Origin: Marinococcus halotolerans DSM 16375
GTDB lineage: Bacteria; Bacillota; Bacilli; Bacillales; Marinococcaceae
Direction of reading: 5' to 3'
Assembly: GCF_000420725.1 (NCBI RefSeq)
Contig: NZ_ATVM01000024.1
Coordinates: 1 to 43,098 of the forward strand
DNA: 43,098 bases
Every line of letters starts with the position of its first letter. The first letter of the stretch is position 1. Below, one piece after another: positions 38,827-43,098 of this stretch. The translations under genes and the position numbers were made by a program. The notes beneath the pieces are model-generated. The model was not told the origin of the DNA, searched no databases, and saw only the letters and a program-made list of their open reading frames with translations.

Positions 38827-39663
38827 ATGAAGAAGCTTGCTGGATCCATGTTAACTGGTGCGCTGGTGTTTAGTTTCGCTGGTGGAGGCACAGCGTTGGC
38901 CGACAGTCACGATACGGAAGAAGGCGCATCGGAAGACAGCGGGATGGTCAGAATTGTGCACGCCTCTCCTGATGCACCCGAGGTTGATGTGTATGTTGAT
39001 GGAGAGGCTGTAGTCGAAGGGGCGGCCTTCAAGGATGCAACTGATTATTTGGAAGTACCGGAAGGGGAGCGCGAGGTAGAGATATTTGCTGCAGGTGAAG
39101 AAGGCGAAGGCGATCCTGTATTGTCCGGCACGCTTGATGTGGAAGAGGGCGAAGCTTATACAGCTGCAGCCATAAACACGCTCGAAGACATTGAGCTTAG
39201 TGTGCTTGAGGACAATCAGGAAGCAGCAGAAGGAATGGCGAACGTCAGAGTAGCCCACTTCTCTCCTGACGCTCCAAATGTTGATGTCGCGGTAACAGAC
39301 GGAGATATTTTGTTTGAAGATGCCCCGTTCACCGGAGTAACGGACTATATGGAAGTGGAAGCCGGATCCTATGACCTGGAAGTACGCCCGACTGGAACCG
39401 AGGACGTAGTACTTGATCTGGCTGGTACGGAGCTTGAGGAAGGCATGAATTATTCTGTGCTTGCTGTTGGTTTTGCAGAAGGCGATCCTGAGCTTGACGC
39501 TATTGTACTGGCTGCCCCTTCGAGTGAGAGTATGCCTTCGGAGATGCCGCAGACTGGAGCAGCCGGAACAGATAATACAATGATGTATGTATTGGCTGGC
39601 CTGTTAGCAGCTGGTCTTGGGGCTGGATACTATGCACGCCGCCGCGCGGACGCTACTTCATAG
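38827..39663 (+). CDS. DUF4397 surface protein with MPQTG sorting signal
   Basis: A 278-residue, very acidic cell-wall protein. Residues 1-26 are a signal peptide ending ALA. Two DUF4397 units follow, starting VRIVHASPDAPEVDVYVDGE (about 41) and VRVAHFSPDAPNVDVAVTDGD (about 139). A short linker leads to the sorting signal at about 240: MPQTG, a hydrophobic helix (MMYVLAGLLAAGLGAGYY) and basic ARRR. The usual LPxTG Leu is replaced by Met. The next gene, overlapping its end, encodes a sortase likely to anchor it. GGCGGAG precedes the ATG; a longer reading spoils the signal peptide. Confidence 0.88.
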   Translation: MKKLAGSMLTGALVFSFAGGGTALADSHDTEEGASEDSGMVRIVHASPDAPEVDVYVDGEAVVEGAAFKDATDYLEVPEGEREVEIFAAGEEGEGDPVLSGTLDVEEGEAYTAAAINTLEDIELSVLEDNQEAAEGMANVRVAHFSPDAPNVDVAVTDGDILFEDAPFTGVTDYMEVEAGSYDLEVRPTGTEDVVLDLAGTELEEGMNYSVLAVGFAEGDPELDAIVLAAPSSESMPSEMPQTGAAGTDNTMMYVLAGLLAAGLGAGYYARRRADATS

Positions 39664-40261
39664 TATTCTCTTCGCTATCCTGATTCTTTTTTTAACCGGA
39701 AGCTCAGAAGAATTCACGGAAGCGGAAACGACGTTTTCGGAACCGTCAATAGAAGGGGCGGAAGCTTCGGAGATAGAGGAGCGGGCAGAGACACAAACAG
39801 CTTCATCGCCGCAGTCTATTTCACCGGCAGAAATCAGGATAAGCTCGATTGGCGTAGAAGCGGAAGTAGACGATATGGGATATACGGATAACGGAGGAAT
39901 GGAAGTGCCGGACAACGGTGGGGATACTGGCTGGTTTTCGCCGGGATTCAAGCCGGGTCAGCAGGGAAATGCAGTCATCGCAGGACATGTGAATGACCGC
40001 TCCGGTCCTGCGGTATTTTACCACCTGGATAAGCTTAACAAAGGAGATTTGATTGAAGTTACCGACGAGCATGGGGAAACGATTATTTTTAAAATGGAAT
40101 CCGCAGCATCTTATCCGTATGACGATGCTCCGATTCAGCAGATTTTCGGAGCCTCCAGCGAGCGTTCGCTGCAGTTGATCACATGTACCGGAGAGTTTGA
40201 CAACGATGCCGGTACTCACAGGGAAAGATTGGTTGTTACCGCCTCGGCTGTAGCAGAGTAA
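39632..40261 (+). CDS. Class F-like sortase
   Basis: A 209-residue membrane-anchored transpeptidase. A single N-terminal helix (HSILFAILILFLTG, about 10-23) is followed by an acidic spacer and the sortase barrel. The catalytic triad is visible: H119 in VIAGHVND, C185 in LQLITCTGEFD and R199 in HRERLVV. PAEIRISSIGVEAEV and DNGGDTGWFSPGFKPGQQGNAVIAGH place it with class F/D-like sortases. The gene overlaps the end of its probable substrate gene by 32 bases, so translation should be coupled. The ATG is favoured over an upstream TTG, but the ribosome binding site is weak. Confidence 0.85.
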   Translation: MHAAARTLLHSILFAILILFLTGSSEEFTEAETTFSEPSIEGAEASEIEERAETQTASSPQSISPAEIRISSIGVEAEVDDMGYTDNGGMEVPDNGGDTGWFSPGFKPGQQGNAVIAGHVNDRSGPAVFYHLDKLNKGDLIEVTDEHGETIIFKMESAASYPYDDAPIQQIFGASSERSLQLITCTGEFDNDAGTHRERLVVTASAVAE

Positions 40262-40284
40262 CGAAAGCCTGCCTTTGAATGATG

Positions 40285-40336
40285 AAAACCTGAAGCCTGG
40301 ACACAGAAACACGTGTTCACGGTTCAGGTTTTTTTG
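40285..40336 (+). terminator. Intrinsic terminator of the surface protein/sortase pair
   Basis: AAAACCTGAAGCC pairs with GGTTCAGGTTTT through an imperfect stem, with an inner ACAC/GTGT pairing, followed by a T-tract. Confidence 0.75.
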
Positions 40337-40496
40337 TTTTTTGGGAGGATAGCGGTCAGGCCAGCACCGCCAGATAAAAAAAGCTAGTGAAACGCGCGGG
40401 TTTTTTGTATGATAGAAAAAACAGAAGGAATATTTTTCAAACCAGAAATGGTTCCTTATTCGCAGTACTACCTTTTGCAGAATCGAGCGATGTGTA

Positions 40497-41825
40497 ATGA
40501 CTTTTCTATCATGGTTGATGCGGAGCATGACGCCCCCGCAGATTCTTGCCTCGGGCTTTCTTGTCGTCATTACAGCGGGGACGGTACTGTTGATGCTTCC
40601 GGTGTCCACCGCGGCCCCGATCAGTGTGATTGATGCGTTGTTTACAGCAGCGTCTGCCACGACTGTGACCGGCCTGGTGACAATCAGTCCGGGTAACGGC
40701 TTCACGGTGTTCGGCCAGACGGTAATTATGGTCATGATTCAGCTCGGCGGACTCGGGTTTATGGTGGTCACGGTGTTTATTGTGCTTCTGCTCGGTAAAC
40801 GTATCGGGCTGCGCAGCCGGCTCCTCGTGCAGGAGTCGCTGAATCAGCCGGCGATGGGCGGAGTCGTAAAGCTGGTAAAGATCCTGGTGATTTTTTCTCT
40901 GACGGTAGAATCCCTCGCAGCTGCCGCGCTTACCACCCAGTGCGTGCCGGAATACGGCTGGAGTAGGGGGCTGTTCTACAGTGTGTTTCATGCGGTTTCT
41001 GCCTTTAACAATGCCGGATTCGCGCTCTGGGACAGCAATCTGATGCAGTACGCCGGCAATCCGGCAGTGAATATTGCGATTTCTTCTTCGTTTATTATTG
41101 GCGGCATCGGATTTACGGTGTTATATGACGTGTGGGAAAAGCGGAAATTCCGCACCCTGACGCTGCATTCGAAATTGATGATCGTCGGCACGCTGGTGCT
41201 GAATATTGCAGCTGTGACTATCGTATTTTTGTTTGAATACATTAATCCGCAGACTACGACCTCACTTTCACTTGGGGAGCAGCTGTGGACCTCCTATTTT
41301 CAGGCGGTATCGCCACGAACGGCCGGTTTTAATACCGTCAACATTGCCGATATGCAGATTCAGACGATTGTCTTTATTATGATGCTCATGTTTATCGGCG
41401 CCGGCAGCGCTTCAACGGCAAGCGGGATTAAACTGACAACGTTTCTGGTGATTGTTCTGGCCGCGGTAAAATATATTAAACGCGAAGAAGATTTAACCGC
41501 CTTTCGCCGCCGCATCGCTCCAGCTATTATTGAACGGGCGCTTGCGATTACGGTGCTCGGGTTCGCGGTCGTCTTTTCGGGAATATTTATTTTAGCGCTG
41601 ACCGAGCAGGCCCCGTTTGAGCAAATTGTGTTCGAGGTGTTTTCGGCGTTCGGTACGGTCGGTCTTACGATGGGGCTCACTGAATCCTTGAGCACGATTG
41701 GAAAAGTCGTGATCATCGGTATCATGTTCATCGGCCGGGTGGGTTCGGTAACGCTCGCCTTTTCGCTGGCCAAGCCGAAAAAAACGCACGTGCGCTACCC
41801 GCAGGGCGATATTTTCACCGGGTAA
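40497..41825 (+). CDS. ktrB: Potassium uptake channel subunit, KtrB/TrkH family
   Basis: A 442-residue membrane protein of full KtrB length with four pore-forming repeats. Their selectivity loops are visible: SATTVTGLVT, SAFNNAGF, SPRTAGFNT and FSAFGTVGLTMG, plus MFIGAGSASTASGIK. KtrB forms the sodium-dependent K+ pore and needs a cytoplasmic KtrA/KtrC RCK subunit, whose gene is not in this window. In salt-tolerant bacteria this is a main route for K+ uptake. The ATG at MTFLSW gives a normal N-terminus, but no good ribosome binding site lies upstream of it. Confidence 0.92.
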   Translation: MTFLSWLMRSMTPPQILASGFLVVITAGTVLLMLPVSTAAPISVIDALFTAASATTVTGLVTISPGNGFTVFGQTVIMVMIQLGGLGFMVVTVFIVLLLGKRIGLRSRLLVQESLNQPAMGGVVKLVKILVIFSLTVESLAAAALTTQCVPEYGWSRGLFYSVFHAVSAFNNAGFALWDSNLMQYAGNPAVNIAISSSFIIGGIGFTVLYDVWEKRKFRTLTLHSKLMIVGTLVLNIAAVTIVFLFEYINPQTTTSLSLGEQLWTSYFQAVSPRTAGFNTVNIADMQIQTIVFIMMLMFIGAGSASTASGIKLTTFLVIVLAAVKYIKREEDLTAFRRRIAPAIIERALAITVLGFAVVFSGIFILALTEQAPFEQIVFEVFSAFGTVGLTMGLTESLSTIGKVVIIGIMFIGRVGSVTLAFSLAKPKKTHVRYPQGDIFTG

Positions 41826-41846
41826 ATCCTGCAGTTTGAAAATATA

Positions 41847-41892
41847 AAAAGCAGCCGTTTCCAGAAGTGTAATAAGGAGCGGCTGTTTTATT
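41847..41892 (+). terminator. Intrinsic terminator of the potassium transporter gene
   Basis: AAAAGCAGCCG pairs with CGGCTGTTTT with one bulged G and a loop of about 20 bases, followed by a T-rich tail. Confidence 0.7.
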
Positions 41893-42012
41893 TGTATGGA
41901 GAAAGACTAGAGCTATAGTTTTTATAAAAGATATAGGAAACACAGAAACAGATATAAAAAAAGGAATTTTTGTGGTAATATAGTCATGCATTTATCAAAA
42001 GGAGGTGGGAAG

Positions 42013-42309
42013 ATGTATAGTTTTTTAAACTTTAATAAAATGATTACACCGATGATTATTAAAATAATCTTTTTTATCGGAGTGGGTCTGTCGATTTTGA
42101 TCGGTATATTCCAAATAGGCGCGGGTGTTGCCAGTGATTTTGGAGGGGGGTCCCAGGTACTGCTTGGATTGATAACTCTTGTACTCGGGCCGTTATTTAC
42201 CAGAATCTACTGTGAACTGCTGATTGTATTCTTCAAAATGCAGGAGTCGCTGCATGAGATCAATACGAAGCTGTCAAAATTTGAATCGAACGATTCCCGG
42301 GACTTATAA
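42013..42309 (+). CDS. DUF4282 family membrane protein
   Basis: A 98-residue protein: FLNFNKMITPMIIKIIFFIGVGLSILIGIFQIG gives the first helix, GGSQVLLGLITLVLGPLFTRIYCELLIVFFKM the second and third hydrophobic region, and the tail is hydrophilic (ESLHEINTKLSKFE). This two-part pattern, with GPLFTRIYCELLIVFF, is that of DUF4282. AAAGGAGGTGGGAAG leads the chosen ATG. Function of the family is unknown. Confidence 0.8.
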   Translation: MYSFLNFNKMITPMIIKIIFFIGVGLSILIGIFQIGAGVASDFGGGSQVLLGLITLVLGPLFTRIYCELLIVFFKMQESLHEINTKLSKFESNDSRDL

Positions 42310-42354
42310 CATATTCATTTTATTATTCCAGTGATTGATAGCATAAAAAACATA

Positions 42355-42387
42355 GAAAAACCGTGTCTAACAAAGACGCGGTTTTTC
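42355..42387. terminator. Bidirectional terminator
   Basis: AAAAACCGTGTCT and AGACGCGGTTTTT pair (one wobble) around AACAA, with A and T tracts on both sides. It separates the convergent DUF4282 and VOC genes. Confidence 0.85.
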
Positions 42388-42418
42388 CAATATTTGCAAA
42401 ATAATGGCTGCTTCATTA

Positions 42419-42853
42419 TTAATTCGCCCGTTTTTCCTCCCAGAGCCGCTTGCGCTCTTCCAAACTCACTTCCTCGTACACCTGGTGCAACATCCAAATA
42501 TAGCCGAAGGGATCCATAAAAATAGCATTCGACACGCCGTGGTCAGGGAGATTCGTGACCGGCTGCACTTCACTGCAGCCTGCGTCGATGGCTTTGGCAT
42601 AGGTCTCATCGATGTCTGGAACTGTAATGTTAAACCAGAGTGTTTTCGGATCATCCGGGGTGGGGGCGGTCAAATGGAAGGCCGGGTTTTCATCCAGCAG
42701 ATGGAAAGGGACATCGTACAGCGTGAAGATAGCTTCGTTTTCACCCCGGGAAAAGTTCGAAGCCTCTACGATCTCGATCTCAAATATTTTTTCATACAGC
42801 TTCAGGGCTTTTAAACTGTCGGTGACCACCATATCGATTTCGACGCCCATCAT
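42419..42853 (-). CDS. VOC family protein, glyoxalase/bleomycin-resistance type
   Basis: A 144-residue vicinal oxygen chelate protein: VEIDMVVTDSLKALKLYEKIFEIEIVEA at the start, FHLLDENPAFHL in the middle, and IFMDPFGYIWMLHQVYEEVSLEERKRLWEE at the end, the PhnB-like ending. The first of two consecutive ATGs follows GGAGAG by eight bases. Function within the superfamily cannot be told. It is not closely similar to the other VOC protein in the window. Confidence 0.82.
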   Translation of the reverse strand: MMGVEIDMVVTDSLKALKLYEKIFEIEIVEASNFSRGENEAIFTLYDVPFHLLDENPAFHLTAPTPDDPKTLWFNITVPDIDETYAKAIDAGCSEVQPVTNLPDHGVSNAIFMDPFGYIWMLHQVYEEVSLEERKRLWEEKRAN

Positions 42854-43098
42854 AATACACACTCTCCTCCGCAGGTTAATAAATTTCTTATTTCAGGGGG
42901 TTTATGCAAGTGTATTACTGATTTCTATTTCTGGTGCTAAATTCCCTTTTTGCTTCAAGTTATTCCTAAAAGCTTCATTATTTTAGAGAGAAAAACCTGC
43001 GGTTCTTTTATGTTGCGGATTTATTAACAATTATTTCCATTATCGATAAAAAAGAGACAGAATCCCCGTTGATACGGTACGATGACATCGACCAAAAC
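42854..43098. other. Window end without a supported gene
   Basis: No convincing frame with a start and ribosome binding site is seen. On the minus strand, bases 43098 back to about 43027 stay open and end in TAA, and could be the tail of a gene lying beyond the window; this is too short to judge. Confidence 0.35.

Noticed and set aside
39821-40735. 304-residue minus-strand frame across the sortase end and ktrB start
   Set aside because: It spans a terminator and two real genes on the other strand and shows no domain.
1-43098. tRNA, rRNA, CRISPR, prophage or conjugative genes
   Set aside because: No cloverleaf with conserved T-arm, regular spaced repeats, integrase or phage structural genes were seen by eye; a tRNAscan or Infernal run would settle it.

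Overview
The window looks like chromosome of a Gram-positive, low-to-mid GC Bacillota, most likely a salt- or alkali-tolerant member of the Bacillaceae. The basis is strong AGGAGG-type ribosome binding sites, sigma-A promoters, a CcpA-type cre site, a B. subtilis-style MurNAc operon, a SDR-type fructuronate reductase, YtrA/PadR-type regulators, a sortase with its substrate, and very acidic secreted proteins. The exact genus is inference. No tRNA, rRNA, CRISPR array, prophage or intact insertion sequence was seen.

Layout. 0-1.3 kb: the end of a gene, a secreted protein and a 53-residue membrane protein missed by length filters. 1.6-4.2 kb: an amino-acid catabolism operon (YheO/DauR-like regulator, RidA, threonine-synthase-like PLP enzyme) ending in a truncated asparaginase. 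4.2-6.1 kb: a LysR regulator divergent from two small membrane proteins, one YdcZ-like. 6.2-7.7 kb: lipid kinase and universal stress protein. 8-9.8 kb: a stand-alone AraC DNA-binding domain, a double-domain MpsC-family protein behind a leader terminator, and a 45-residue protein. 9.9-12.6 kb: a short-chain dehydrogenase gene broken by an amber codon, then a VOC protein divergent from a WYL regulator.

12.7-17.1 kb is a MurNAc recycling locus, murR-murQ-murP-mupG, with a strong promoter and cre site before murQ. msrA follows. 17.7-21.5 kb is a dense set of unrecognised small membrane proteins, including a five-gene tightly packed operon (58-103 residues each) divergent from a PadR/HAAS pair. 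21.6-25.3 kb is a YtrA-like operon (permease, GntR, two ATPases, permease) with an inverted-repeat operator on its promoter.

25.9-37.3 kb is a hexuronate locus. A cytoplasmic GH31 glycosidase and a TRAP transporter form one operon; uxaC-uxuA-uxuB-kdgA-kdgK form a second. Together they would import a uronate or uronate glycoside, release the uronate and convert it through fructuronate, mannonate, KDG and KDPG to pyruvate and glyceraldehyde 3-phosphate. A ROK/XylR-type repressor between them is encoded on the opposite strand, and both operons carry a related XylR-like inverted repeat.

37.5-43 kb: a decayed PTS EIIA remnant, a membrane protein/XRE pair behind a perfect palindrome, a DUF4397 surface protein with an MPQTG sorting signal overlapping a class F-like sortase gene, a KtrB/TrkH potassium transporter, a DUF4282 protein and a second VOC protein. 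The points most worth a second look are the five-gene membrane operon, the GH31 enzyme inside a uronate locus, the leader terminator before the MpsC gene, and the amber-interrupted dehydrogenase.
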